Below, in pieces: positions 10,867 to 21,280 of a stretch of DNA of 64,000 nt; the first letter of the stretch is position 1; each line of letters begins with the position of its first letter. The notes beneath the pieces were generated by a model. The model made no database searches, had not been told where the DNA came from, and saw only the letters and a list, made by a program, of their open reading frames with translations. Origin of the DNA: Dermanyssus gallinae (Eukaryota; Arthropoda; Arachnida; Mesostigmata; Dermanyssidae). A program made the position numbers and the translations under genes. The DNA is taken from positions 1 to 64,000 of the forward strand of contig QVRM01002767.1 in assembly GCA_003439945.1 (NCBI GenBank), written 5' to 3'.

Positions 10867-13410
10867 ACTTGGCGAAAAATACCTTCTGTTGGATTCAAAG
10901 TGAAATTACTAAAAACTGTTGTTTCAAGTTTTTCTATCCAGACATATCTTCACCAAATCTGCGATTGCCAGAGCCCCAATCATCTTATCGGCAAACCAAT
11001 CAGACCTGCATGTTCGGAAGAACCAAGGCAAAGAGTTGACTCACGTAAGGAGCTGATCGACAGAATAAACGCCGCTACTGAAGCCTTTGAAATTAAAATG
11101 CCTAAAATATTTTTCTGGTTAGACTTTTTCACACACAAGGAAGCATCAAAGCACCTATCGACAGACGCTGTCTCTCTATGTTCTAGATGTTTTAACGAAT
11201 GTTCTTGGGTTTTTTCCGACTTGATGGTCAAAACATTTTACTGAACATTTTGACACCTTGTTCATAGTAGTAAGTCAAATCGCGCGTAGATAACAAAAAC
11301 GCGACTAATTTCTCTGAGCCTTGAAAACCGATACTGGGCACGTCACAAAGGATCAACTTGTTTCCCACCCCTTTTTTAAATCTACGTAAACTAATTTCTC
11401 TGTGAGAGGTTCCTCCTTGCTATACGATTTGCCGACAATATAACAGTATTATCCCTAACTGTTTCAACAAGACAACATAGCTCTGTTGCTATTGTAAATA
11501 CGTAAGTCATGAAAATAGAAACATAGTATTTGACACACACACACTTACATATCTCAAAAACTAAGATCAACAACTTACACCTTAGCAAAAAAATGCCTTA
11601 TAATCATATAATTTTATTAAACAACGGGTCAACGCACGCCACAAGTATAATACGCGGAATCCCTCTTTCTTCTTTACGACTCATTGGCATTGATAGACAC
11701 AAATTTTCATTACAGAGCAACAAATATATTCTAAAACCGAATAACATGGCATAGTAAGTATCGCCCTAGATGCGTGAGAGGATATCGTTGCAAATTCGAT
11801 GAATAAATATGAAAATATTGTGGAGAATGCAATATTGGACGTTTCCACATAATCCATTGTTCGTTTCACAAAATATCGTTTTTACAGTAAAGTGTCAACA
11901 AAGTGACAACATTTTGTTAGCCTACAAAATTATATATGAACGATTGTACTATACAACCAATGCGCGGTAAATAGAACGCTTCTAAATAAACTAAAATACC
12001 ATTCAGAATGATGCACTACAGAACGGTGCGGCTACAATAGATACGAGAATGTAAGCGCCTTATGCACTCTTACTTACTTAAACTTAATAATGCAGAATAT
12101 ACTTACTAATGTGAACTATGTGTAATGGTACAAAAGGAAACATTTAGATCACTTCTACCAGCAGATATCGCATGTCACAACAACATAAACCCACAGCATA
12201 CAAGGTACGCCGATACCCTCTAAAATACCTTACAGCAAGTGTGATAACCAATGGAATGATACGTCTTATGAGTTTGGCGCCTGTTCTAGTTTTAAACCTT
12301 CCAATTTCAATGATTGCCATTCCCAGTCGCTTTGTTGGATTACAGGTGCGGCTATATTGGCTATTTTAACCTATGAACGCACACTATGTCTCAACAGAGA
12401 CTTGTATTACCTGAGTCTGAATAAATAAACAAAATGCTTGGACAAGCAGCGGACTCGTCAGCAGACCACCCCAATTACACTGCCGTACCTTCAGAACCGC
12501 CTCTAACAGGTCTCGAGTGACGAAAAATCCATGCCCAGCAAAATGGTCGGCTTCGAGGGAAAAAACACACGTCAAATCATACAATTGATTAATAAAATTA
12601 CTACACGTCGCACATTAAAGGGCAAGAATATGAGTTTGCTCAATCCCAAATAGTTGTCTAACTCGTCAAAATACACATAGCCCGGCTAGCATGACGCTCA
12701 GCAAAAAATATTTAAAACTGAGCAGTATATTTATATATATATATAGATTCGTGTTTGCGTGTTGATAAGCCTCGCTATTGCCGCACGGTCTCGGACCACA
12801 GCTCCTTCGGATGGCGGCAAGCCTGACTCCAAAGCCCCAACCAAGTGCACTCCTGTCATTAGACGATGATAATGGAATCATGAATGACAACGAATGCTTA
12901 TGATAGCGGTATTGCTTGCTGCTTCGTCGGGTGCCGACGATGCTAGGAGTGTAGCCTCACCCTCTACCGGCTGCATTATGGCAGTACTATTAATCACTGG
13001 CGAAGGACACCGCTACATAGTACTGTCGGGCAAGATGGCGCACCCCTGACTTTGCTTGCTTGCCCCGCTGCTGGCCGGGCAGGCTGTAGTTTGTAAATGG
13101 TTGGTAGGCGCATGGGTGGCTGCGTGTCGGGCGGCAAAATCAAAATAAGGAAGAAGGAAGCGTGAAAAAGGTGGGACAGGGAGGAGAAACGAGCATCCTG
13201 ACAGGTGTTTTGCGGCATAGATGTTCATATCTCTGTTTGTTCACATACTGTGCTTATGGTAATAATGGCTTTCGACCCATCGCCAATTCTGCACTGTCCT
13301 GAAAGGCATTACCGCGAACCAACATGAAGCTGCTGTTACGGCCTGCGGACGCTATATTTGCCCCGAACCGATACACCTAGAGAGGAGCGAATCTTATTTG
13401 CGGTCTGCTG
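10867..13410. other. unassigned intergenic DNA
   Basis: The 130-codon frame 10852-11244 has no recognised domain and no upstream coding signal, and I do not call it a gene. The other frames are short. The stretch 12780-13230 is more GC-rich but shows no identifiable product. Confidence 0.5.
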
Positions 13411-13411
13411 T

Positions 13412-13439
<28 letters not shown>
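13412..13439. repeat. (TA)n microsatellite
   Basis: About 14 TA units. Overlapping frames reading Ile-Tyr repeats are artefacts. Confidence 0.97.
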
Positions 13440-13443
<4 letters not shown>

Positions 13444-13661
13444 TGGTGGAAACAGTAATAATGGGAATGGCAATAGCTAGCTGACAACAATAAGCGGCAT
13501 ACATACACAAGGCAAACGTGCCCGCGCTCCGTTTGTGGGCGAGCGATCGGGCTTCTGCGCAGAGGCGCTTGCCCCACCTCGACACGCTAATAATGGAAAT
13601 CAACACAGTAGCGAGAAAACACTAAAGAATAGATGCTATGTCTTTTCAATTCGAGGCATCT

Positions 13662-13749
13662 GGTTCAGTATTTGTCGACCCAGTGCCCTGACATGAATAT
13701 ATATATAAATATATTCATGTCAGAGCACTGGGTTGACAAATACTGAACC
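13662..13749. repeat. 88-bp near-perfect palindrome (hairpin)
   Basis: The left arm starting GGTTCAGTATTTGTCGACC pairs with the right arm ending at 13749 over about 40 bp. There are two mismatches per arm and a TA-rich centre. It lies exactly at the point where the R1-type RT reading frame (13750-15340, minus strand) stops just after motif C. It is either a small foldback insertion or a palindromic scar at a truncation breakpoint. Confidence 0.93.
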
Positions 13750-15340
13750 GGATATATATACATTGTTAGGTAGATCGCCTCGGTCCTCCAATGGACCAGC
13801 TCCAGGGCCGTGTTTGCTGGCGTCTCTAGCACCCGCCACAGCGCCAGATCGTCGGCGTAGGCGATTATGTCTACCCGGTCGGGCAGGTGCTCTAATCGCA
13901 ATCCACAAAACCGGCCCAAGCACAGATCCCTGCGGAACGCCCGCCGTGACAGCGTGGACCTCGCCGTTGACCAAAGCGAACGCGCGTCAAGACATGAGGA
14001 AAGCACTTGTCGCATGTAGGAAAATATGCCTCTCTGTCCAAGCGTGTCCATTAATACTAGCTAATTCGCTGTATTAAACGCATTTCGCACATCAAGCAGG
14101 ATGAGTGAAACATAATTGCGCTCTCAAGTGTCCGTTGCTGTTCTGTGCAGGCTATTCGGAGCATTCGTTTAATGACGTGAAAAGTCGATAGGCTGTTGCG
14201 AAAACCGTATTGGTTGTCCGACAAGGCGGCTTTTTCTTTGATCGAGCGAAGCCAGCGTTTTCGAATGGTTCTGTGCCAAGAATGGTTCCAGGTGCTTTTC
14301 CAGTCGCAAGGCGTTTCGCGGCATGTGCCACCTCTTCAGGGGTCACCTCCTGGATCTGGTCAGTCTACCTCGATGTTGGGAAGGGGGTGCTGGGGGAAGA
14401 GGGCGGTGACAAGGTTCCGTTCTTGCTTTAAAGGGGGCGGGCTTACGGAGCTTTCTTAGCGTGCGGTACGGTACGGTAAACCCTAGACGTCTGACTCCAC
14501 CAGCACTTTCCATGCCTCGGCTTTTTTCTGCTAATAATCGTCGCAGATGCAGGCGCTTTGTGTGGTACAGCTGCTGTCGTTGATCAGAACGGCCAACGCG
14601 TCAGCCAGCTGGCGGTCGTCATGTCCTCGTTGACGGCGTCGTGCCGACCACGACTGGGCCCGAGCCATGATGCGGTTTGCGCGCACGCAGTCCGTCTGGG
14701 CGATTCCAATTTCTGGACACCATCAGTATTTAGCGGAGGCTCTCCTTGGAGCTCTTTATCTGGCCGGCCGCCTGACATGCCGTTGTTATGATTGCCGTTA
14801 GATCATCCTTGTCGAAGGGCGCATCGCCGAGACGAGCGAGCCGTCCTTTAAAGATCTCGGCTAGTAATTCCTAATTGACGTGTCGTATCTGCCAGTATCG
14901 GCGGTCCGGTAGACGTGATGGGTGATGTCCGTTTTGCCGGGTTATCTGAAGTGAGATGTAGCGATGGGCGCTGAGACTCTCCTCCGTCTCCTGTACCGTG
15001 TAAGTTCCTTGTGACATATCTCGAGAACTCCACCATGGGTGGACTGGGGAACGCTGTTGCCTGAATTCTATGCGTGCATTGCTCTCTCCGCCGCTGAGCC
15101 ACACTCAGGACTGGAGCCTTCTAAGTAGCCTCAATGGGGTGCTGCAGCATGCGGGTGACAACGGAGCGGAGTACTGGAGCGGAGTACCGGAGCAGCGATG
15201 CTCTCAGAGGCGACATTGCGGGCCAGCTCCGGAGCCCTTTTGCCTCCCCACATCTATCAAGGCATTTTTTAGTTTCGATTGGGAATTATCAACCGCCAAG
15301 TTGACTTCGCAGAGCCTTAGGTAAGGCCTCGCAGAGACCT
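13750..15340 (-). pseudogene. R1-type LINE ORF2, N-terminal half (endonuclease to RT motif C)
   Basis: Read on the minus strand with several shifts. There is a possible endonuclease start 'LRLCEVNLAVDNSQS' near 15310. A degenerate endonuclease end follows, with 'AHRYISLQI' (normally SDHRYI) near 14960. The linker has 'LLAEIFKGRLARLGDAPF' and 'QKKAEAWKVLVES', and RT begins with 'MTPEEVAHAAKRLATGKAPG' near 14346. Motif A is 'DVRNAFNTA' near 14065, motif B 'GVPQGSVLGPVLW' near 13935 and motif C 'IIAYADDLAL' near 13860. GVPQGSVLGP plus AYADDLA is typical of R1/Jockey-group LINEs. The copy stops a few residues past 'ALELVHWR', at the hairpin. Confidence 0.75.
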
Positions 15341-15849
15341 CCTTAGGTTCAAAGCATATCGTGGGCATAAGCCGTCTCCGCGTCGGGCTTTCTTTTGGGC
15401 TCGCTATCGCTGCCCGGAAAGTTTCTGTTGGATATGGCCTTATTTTATATAGGAGGTTTCGGGAATGCATGGTGCACATGCATCACTAGCAGCCTGCGTG
15501 ACTAGGGTGGGACTTACATACCCACTAACCCTCCCCCCCCCCAAGGCTCGGTATTACTCTAGGATTACTTTGAAGCCGTAGGAGAGGCGTTTTTGCCGTT
15601 CTCTTGTACTTAGCTTTATCCCTGTCTATCGTCTCTTACGTTTACCTGCTGTTGAATAGGGGGATTCTGCCATTTTGTAAACTGTACTGTGAGGCTACGT
15701 CAAGATCATGAGGGCCCAGCTGTTCCCCCCCACTCTATCTCCCTCGGGTCCTCGTATCGACCAGTCTCCGAGAGACCTGCTCAAGTTTTTCCCGCCTGGC
15801 CGTTTCCTTGGCTGTTTTGACTGTCAAAACGACGTCGAACAAGTTTGTC

Positions 15850-16870
15850 GCACCTTCCATGCCTATGCCGAAGCCATCATATGGGCAACCACCTCCCTGA
15901 TGGGCCGGCCACTTACAGCGGTTGGTCCTGCTTCCCGCGCTTTCCTAAGTGCATCGCGCCGCAGAATAGTATACTCCACGGTGTCCCCCTCTCCAGAATT
16001 ATACAGTACACAGGTATTGCTGATGGCCTTAATCCTTGGTTTGTAACTCCGGAATTGATCGTGTTCGGTCAGAACCTGAGTCGTCCAGTAGGTAAGTTCT
16101 CCGTATCGGCGGTCGTACCACACCCGGAGGTCCGGTATCAGACTCTTGGTTCAGCTCCCTGTGGTCACCTCGAGTCCTACCTGCTCCCATTCTGCGTGCC
16201 AGGACCGATAGAGTGGCACTCCTGGCCCTGAAGAGATCCAGATCTTCCTCTAAAAAATGTTACTTTTTTCAGCAATTAGGAGGTTCTATAGCAGCATTTT
16301 GGCTAGGACAAAGAGAGCTTCAGTCGAGACCGTCCGATACGCCCCGTTTACCCTGATTGCCAGCGTTCGTTGGGTCGACCTTAGTGCACCCCCATTTTTC
16401 GCCGTCCGCAGTGTCATGTCCCCCTAAACCGAAGCTCCGTATACCGCTGTTGATTCGGTCACCGAGGCTAGGAGCCTCCTTTTCTCCTCTGCCACCCCAC
16501 GGACCCTAAGTATGATCCGCGTCTTTTGGGCCTTTTCGGTTACCTACTTTACGTGTGCCGATCCGGTCAGACCCGTGTCTAGCATGACTCCAAGGTATTT
16601 CAGCTTTTTTTTTCTGATTTTCATTGGGTGGCCCGCCGTCACGAGATTAACGCTGGCCGTTCTTTTCTGCCAATTAGGTTTATCGACTCCGTCTTGTCAG
16701 GCGGCGCCAGTTTTAAGTGATGGGATTTAATCCACTTGGACATCGTTGACGGAGCCTTATTGGCGGCGCTCTCTAGGACTCTCTCGCTCTTGGTCGTGAC
16801 CATGATTGTATCAGTGGATATGGCCTATATCGTTAATTCCAGCCTCGCTCGCATTCAAGCCGGCCAATGA
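15850..16870 (-). pseudogene. R1-type LINE ORF2, C-terminal half (from motif C through thumb to C-terminus)
   Basis: Minus-strand reading with shifts begins at a damaged motif C ('DTIMVTTKSERVLESAANKA'). It continues with 'SKWIKSHHLKLAPPDKTE', 'LKYLGVMLDTGL' and 'QRTLAIRVNGAYRTVSTEA'. The tail in frame at 15863-16123 holds 'ELTYWTTQVLTEHDQFRSY' and a degenerate knuckle (CVLYNSGEGDTVEYT, with expected Cys/His replaced by Tyr). These are the segments that follow motif C in R1-clade elements. This half lies upstream, on the minus strand, of the N-terminal half at 13750-15340, so together they are permuted relative to an intact element. Confidence 0.72.
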
Positions 16871-16894
16871 TGGCGGGCCTCTCCGCCGCTACTC

Positions 16895-17065
16895 CCTTCT
16901 ATAAAAAGGGGGGGGAGGAAAGGAGAGGGGGGTGAAAGAAGGGGGGTGTTCCATCCGACGCACGTCGCAGTTGCCTCCAGTGCACGCCGTCGGCGCTTCA
17001 ATGCAACTCGCTAATACGTCTAAGGCAGACGTCTAGTTGGTACATGCCGAGCTTGTCTATTATAC
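16895..17065. other. G-rich tract and flank of the minisatellite
   Basis: Runs of G (GGGGGGGGAGG, GGGGGG) occur at about 16908-16945 on the plus strand, followed by unassigned sequence. The runs could form G-quadruplexes. No gene is seen. Confidence 0.6.
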
Positions 17066-17285
17066 GTGCAATCAACACGCAGTGCGCGTGCAATCAACGC
17101 GCAGTGCATGTGCAATCAACGCGCAGTGCATGTGCAATCAACGCGCAGTGCATGTGCAATCAACGCGCAGTGCATGTGCAATCAACGCGCAGTGCATGTG
17201 CAATCAACGCGCAGTGCATGTGCAATCAACGCGCAGTGCACGTGCATTCAACGCGCAGTGCACGTGCATTCAACGTGCAGCGCAG
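17066..17285. repeat. 22-bp minisatellite, 10 tandem units
   Basis: The unit is GTGCAATCAACGCGCAGTGC plus AT, repeated contiguously ten times (17066 + 22n). The first unit and the last two or three carry substitutions, such as GTGCATTCAACG. Because 22 is not a multiple of three, all three frames stay open and give a 22-aa repeat, so the long frames here are not evidence of a gene. The units contain CGCG, and the junctions near the right end create CACGTG. There are no spacers, so this is not a CRISPR array. Confidence 0.97.
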
Positions 17286-17289
17286 ATCG

Positions 17290-18430
17290 CTCGCCTAGCG
17301 ACTGTTCAGCGCCCACGTGGCGATTGTGATCGTTTGCTGCCGCCCAACCAGGCAAGAGTTGCGGCAGACCTCCCCTTTTGTACGTAAGGAAGCGATTACT
17401 CGCAGCGCCGCCTGTAGGCCGGATCGGAATTTACGGAAGGTCACTTTAACGGCGAAACAAACAGACGAGCAGGGCGGCACAATACGACACATCGAACAAA
17501 ACAGTCACTAGTAGAAAGCACCAAGCACTCTGTAAAACCGCCAAAATCCAGTAAACCAAAGCCGTCGAAAGTGAACGTCCGCTCTTAACGACGGTCAGCA
17601 CACACTCGCCTACCCTAGAGTCTGCATTTTACACATATCTATAATGATATGTTTGATTGGTCACACATTTCATCACCATATCTAGTCTAAAAGGCATGTA
17701 TATTTACAGACCGGGCAAGGCTCTCTTATGTGACAGCGTGGGCCGGGCAGCTAGTGCAAATTATTTTTTGGCTTTAGGCTTAACCCAGAAGTGCATATGT
17801 AACACATTAGAAAATGTAATACAATTCGATGGCGCACTTGGACTTTGTGCTTGGTTATCCCGCCCGTGTCACTACAATTGGTTGTTAAAAATAGCGCAAA
17901 GAGACGCAACATTTTTTCGGTGTTCTTCTCCTGGAGCGCATCAAAAGCACAAATTCGTTTACTATATATTCGACGACTTTGAAGATTGCACCATTCCGCT
18001 TTAGGTTCTGTACAATTTCATAAAATTAGTGAGCGCAACGCGTTAATAATTATTTTATTAACGCGTAATTTATTAATAATATACATTTGTTCTGTACATC
18101 GTAATAAATGCCTGTGTTAGGATCGCTAGTAGAGATACTTTTATAGTCAGTGATAGACATCCGAAGTCTGCTGCATTAACCATCGTTTGCAGCGTCTGTT
18201 TCCCAGACAACATACTCATTTGCACTCACGACCTGTGATTTTGCGTTGTGCGCTTTGTTTGCACGTTTGAACCGATTGCAGTTCGTCAGCTAAACGACAC
18301 TAGACCCAACGCAGAGGTTAGGTCGAGCGATGTATTCATATCAGATTCCGCTGATGCAAGAGGCCAATCTTACTGACCATCAGGGGCGGGCAAAAATCGA
18401 AATGTTAATGATCGGTGAAACTGGGCACAC
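17290..18430. other. unassigned intergenic DNA with a small hairpin
   Basis: The 115-codon frame 17657-18004 has no recognised domain. A 12-bp perfect inverted repeat, ACGCGTTAATAA / TTATTAACGCGT, lies at 18038-18066 with a 5-nt loop. Nothing else was recognised. Confidence 0.5.
18038..18066. repeat. 12-bp perfect inverted repeat, 5-nt loop
   Basis: Arms 18038-18049 and 18055-18066, each ending in an MluI-like ACGCGT. No associated gene. Confidence 0.85.
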
Positions 18431-18434
18431 ATGT

Positions 18435-18685
18435 ATCATATATGGCATATCAACGGCACTGTAATTTGAACGACAACTTGAAGCTTTTCGAGTGTTAACG
18501 ATATCAGCTGGCAATGCTCAGGTTTACTAGACTATTTTACTTGTAGCATGCATGTAAGCTTATGTCTCGTATACGGCATATCAACGACACTGTGATGAAA
18601 ACTTGATTTGTTCGCGTGTTAACGAGGTCAGCTGGTAATGCTCAGTTTGACTAGGCTATTTTTGCCTAGAGCATTAATGTTGGCT
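18435..18685. repeat. two-copy direct repeat, period about 131 bp
   Basis: Both copies share GGCATATCAACG, GTGTTAACGA, GTCAGCTGG or ATCAGCTGG, AATGCTCAG, TTTACTAG or TTGACTAGGC, and a final GGCTTA or AGCTTA. Copy 1 is about 18435-18562 and copy 2 about 18567-18685, with roughly 75-80% identity by eye. No coding content was recognised. Confidence 0.8.
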
Positions 18686-18689
18686 TAAG

Positions 18690-19320
18690 AGGCTGGTTTC
18701 ATTTTAAGCGTCGGTACATGTTGGTTGGCTGTCCAGCCAACTGAATACTCGCGAGCAATCCGTTGGACCTGAACCTGCTAACCTGACAAGCCACAGACTC
18801 CCTATTCTGCCCCCGCGTCGTTGTGCTTACGCGCGCTAAGCGGATTACGTCTGGCGCCGCCCTCTTCGCCTCGAGATCGCCGCATATTTGAGACTGCGTC
18901 GTCCTAATCGCGTGCCGTTGCACGGACAGATAGACAGACAGACAAAGGTCCTCCGGCGAGGTTTTGCTCAGTCAGTGTCAGTCCGTGTGCGTGTGCGGTT
19001 CTGTGCGTTCAGTCTGCGGTCTCTCCAAATGATCGCCAGGCGCAACTCGCAATCGCGCCGCTGCTTGTTGGTGCGAAACTGTTGTCGTGAGTTTTGGCAC
19101 AAAACTTGCAGTAGTATTAGTTAGTGCGTCATCGTGGGCAATCGTGGTCGGCTCCTGTGCTTCTGCTTAGTAAAACACTAGAATAGCTTTAAGTTTGGGC
19201 AAATTAATTTAAACGTCCTACGCAATACTACGAGTGATATGTCTTATGTTGCTTCGTAAATGTGTGTTCCTTTGTACTGTTGTATTGTTACTAATTCACT
19301 CTTAGTACGGCACCATATTG
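18690..19320. other. unassigned DNA
   Basis: A GC-richer part (18750-19090) with short frames only. No domain recognised. Confidence 0.45.
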
Positions 19321-19323
19321 TAC

Positions 19324-19326
<3 letters not shown>

Positions 19327-19364
<38 letters not shown>
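19327..19364. repeat. (TA)n microsatellite
   Basis: About 19 TA units preceding the first copy of a 57-bp duplicated LINE segment. Confidence 0.97.
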
Positions 19365-19368
<4 letters not shown>

Positions 19369-19371
19369 GCG

Positions 19372-19428
19372 CCATGGTTCGAGAAGATTAGCTACTGTAG
19401 CTGTAGCCGATACAGTACCTCCGAACCT
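19372..19428 (+). repeat. 57-bp duplicated LINE ORF1 segment, copy 1
   Basis: CCATGGTTCGAGAAGATTAG... recurs at 19511-19567 with about 54 of 57 identities. Each copy is preceded by a TA array, so the unit is (TA)n plus segment. The second copy joins in frame to the ORF1 below. Confidence 0.9.
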
Positions 19429-19467
19429 CACGACTGTAATATTGAAACTCTCTTTTTCTTCCTCTTC

Positions 19468-19470
<3 letters not shown>

Positions 19471-19503
<33 letters not shown>
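19471..19503. repeat. (TA)n microsatellite
   Basis: About 16 TA units between the two copies of the 57-bp segment. Confidence 0.97.
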
Positions 19504-19506
<3 letters not shown>

Positions 19507-19510
19507 TATA

Positions 19511-20316
19511 CCATGGTTCGAGAAGATTAGAAACTGTAGCTGTAACCGATACAGTACCTCCGAACCTGTCGGCTCTAACGCCATTCAAGGCGAGAATTCA
19601 AGGCGTCGATATTGCGTTCACAGACGACGAGATATGCCAAGAACTAGCAGATTATGGTGTGGTGCACGTTCGACGTTTATTCCGTACAGGTCACACTGGC
19701 AAGACCCCACTTAGCAAGGTGATCTTGACCTTTGACCGTCAACCGCCGGATTCTGTCTTCCTGGGATACAAAACCCACTCCGTCGTTCTTGAGCCCGATC
19801 AAGCGAAATTATGCTACTATTGTCAACGAGTGGGACATCTAGCGGACAGGTGCACCTATCGCAAGGCTTCGTACGCTGCTGTCCTTAGGGGCATTTCTAC
19901 CACACAGAAACGCTCCTCACCGCAGCTGCTTCTCCCCAATCCGCGACCGCTACCGAGGCGCAAACGCAAGCGAACCAACACATACAGGAGTCGTCAAGCT
20001 CGGCCGCGGTATACCGCTAAACTCACCACGAAGAGACACACCCGTAACAAGACGTCTCGCAGAGATGTTGGGGGCGCCTTAACAGACGTCGCTCGGATGT
20101 TGGAGGGTGTCAGTCCTGATCTGGCATCAACTTTGAGAACAATGAACGAAAAGGGGTCTTGCCAGACACATATCAGCCAGGCATGCTGACGCCGCCAACA
20201 GGCCGTTCACAGCTCATCGGGCCTCGACGGAAGAAATTGATATAGACACTCTACTCGTCGACATTCAGGCAAACATTCGCCAAGCCAAACTGCTACGCAT
20301 TTTACCAAATCTGTAA
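19511..20316 (+). pseudogene. LINE ORF1 (Gag-like nucleic-acid-binding protein with CCHC knuckle), partial
   Basis: The frame is open from the 57-bp repeat (reading 'RRLETVAVTDTVPPNL') through 'GVDIAFTDDEICQELADYG' to a stop at 20189. It contains 'LSKVILTFDRQPP' and one C-x2-C-x4-H-x4-C knuckle, CYYCQRVGHLADRC (about 19812-19853), followed by an Arg/Lys-rich region. This is the layout of Jockey/L1-like ORF1 nucleic-acid-binding proteins. A shift near 20185 would continue it through 'IDIDTLLVDIQANIRQAK' to about 20316. The N-terminus is missing or replaced by TA repeats. No endonuclease or RT follows, so the element is internally deleted or fragmented. Confidence 0.72.
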
Positions 20317-20799
20317 GGCCTACTTTTTTTTTGTCTGAATGCATCTTTATTTTATTACTGAACAATGTTTATTAAATCATGGCTTGTATTTTGATCGTCG
20401 TCGTAGACGGGTATAGAGCTTATTTATGGTATTAACTATTTGATCATGATGTTCAGCGTCCGTGTCATAATGCTGGTGATTCCAGCAAGAAGAATATTTT
20501 TATTAAATCTGTATTGTTTTCTTTCACTCAGGAAGTTCTGTCGTAATATGACCTCAAATTTGTCTTACTAAACCGATGTTTTCGCTCCGCCGCAGGTAGG
20601 ATATTTGAAGAATACATTTTGTCAGGTGCACTGACGTAAATATTTATATGTACTTGCATGTATATGTACACTGAAGTCGTGAGGTTGTTTAGCAGGTGAA
20701 GTCCAACTGGTTCAAGAGTTTAATCCCCATATAATATCAATGGTTGGTCATTGCTATCTTGAAATGCACCCAATCTGGGCTTTAAATAATGGAGCTCCT

Positions 20800-20937
20800 C
20801 GCCTCTTCCTGAGGCCATTTAGGTGAGAGGTTTTTAGTGGGTATTATGCCAACAACATCGGCATCGAGTCCCACACTACCCGCTCTGGGTGTGCGTAAAC
20901 GCATTTTTTCCCTCTCACCATAAAAAAAAAAAAAAAA
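20800..20937 (+). mobile_element. probable LINE 3' end with A16 tail
   Basis: This compact segment contains GGTGAGAGG near its start and CCTCTCACC near its end (an inverted repeat), then an uninterrupted A16 at 20922-20937. Such a structured end followed by poly(A) is what a Jockey-like LINE or a derived SINE leaves. It may be the 3' UTR of the ORF1 fragment about 500 bp upstream, but continuity cannot be shown. Confidence 0.5.
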
Positions 20938-21005
20938 GTAGATTACGAAGAAGGCGTTTTGTAAACCAGCCGCCTTAATATAATCCACTACAAAAAAATA
21001 TGTAT

Positions 21006-21017
21006 ATATATATATAT
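21006..21017. repeat. short (TA)n tract
   Basis: Six TA units in AT-rich DNA between the LINE 3' end and the second RLE LINE. Confidence 0.7.
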
Positions 21018-21280
21018 CATCCACTGCAAAAAGACTATCAATAATTTGACAAACTAGATATTTTTATTACGAATTTCAGTGCTTTTGTAGTGCGCTTTTG
21101 TAGTCCAATTTAATGTGCTCATGCATCATAAAATTGCTCTGTTCGGTATGATTTTTTCGGATACTATGAAAACCGAACTAAACACTAGCGTTGTGCGGAC
21201 ACGGTTGTTATCTTCTTCCTATAAAGCTAGTCGGTTTACCAAAACATTGTTGGAGCCGATTTAGACCTGGGTGGAGAATA

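Noticed and set aside
10852..11244. 130-codon open frame
   Set aside because: No recognisable motif and no splice or promoter evidence; kept as unassigned DNA.
15708..16231. Plus-strand open frames of 112 and 128 codons
   Set aside because: They are shadows of the minus-strand R1-type C-terminal half.
17037..17387. Repeat array as a CRISPR or a repetitive protein gene
   Set aside because: Units are contiguous with no spacers, the DNA is eukaryotic, and all three frames are open only because the period is 22.
19371..19385. GGTTCGAG as a tRNA T-arm box
   Set aside because: No cloverleaf or A box could be assembled around it; the sequence is part of the duplicated LINE segment.
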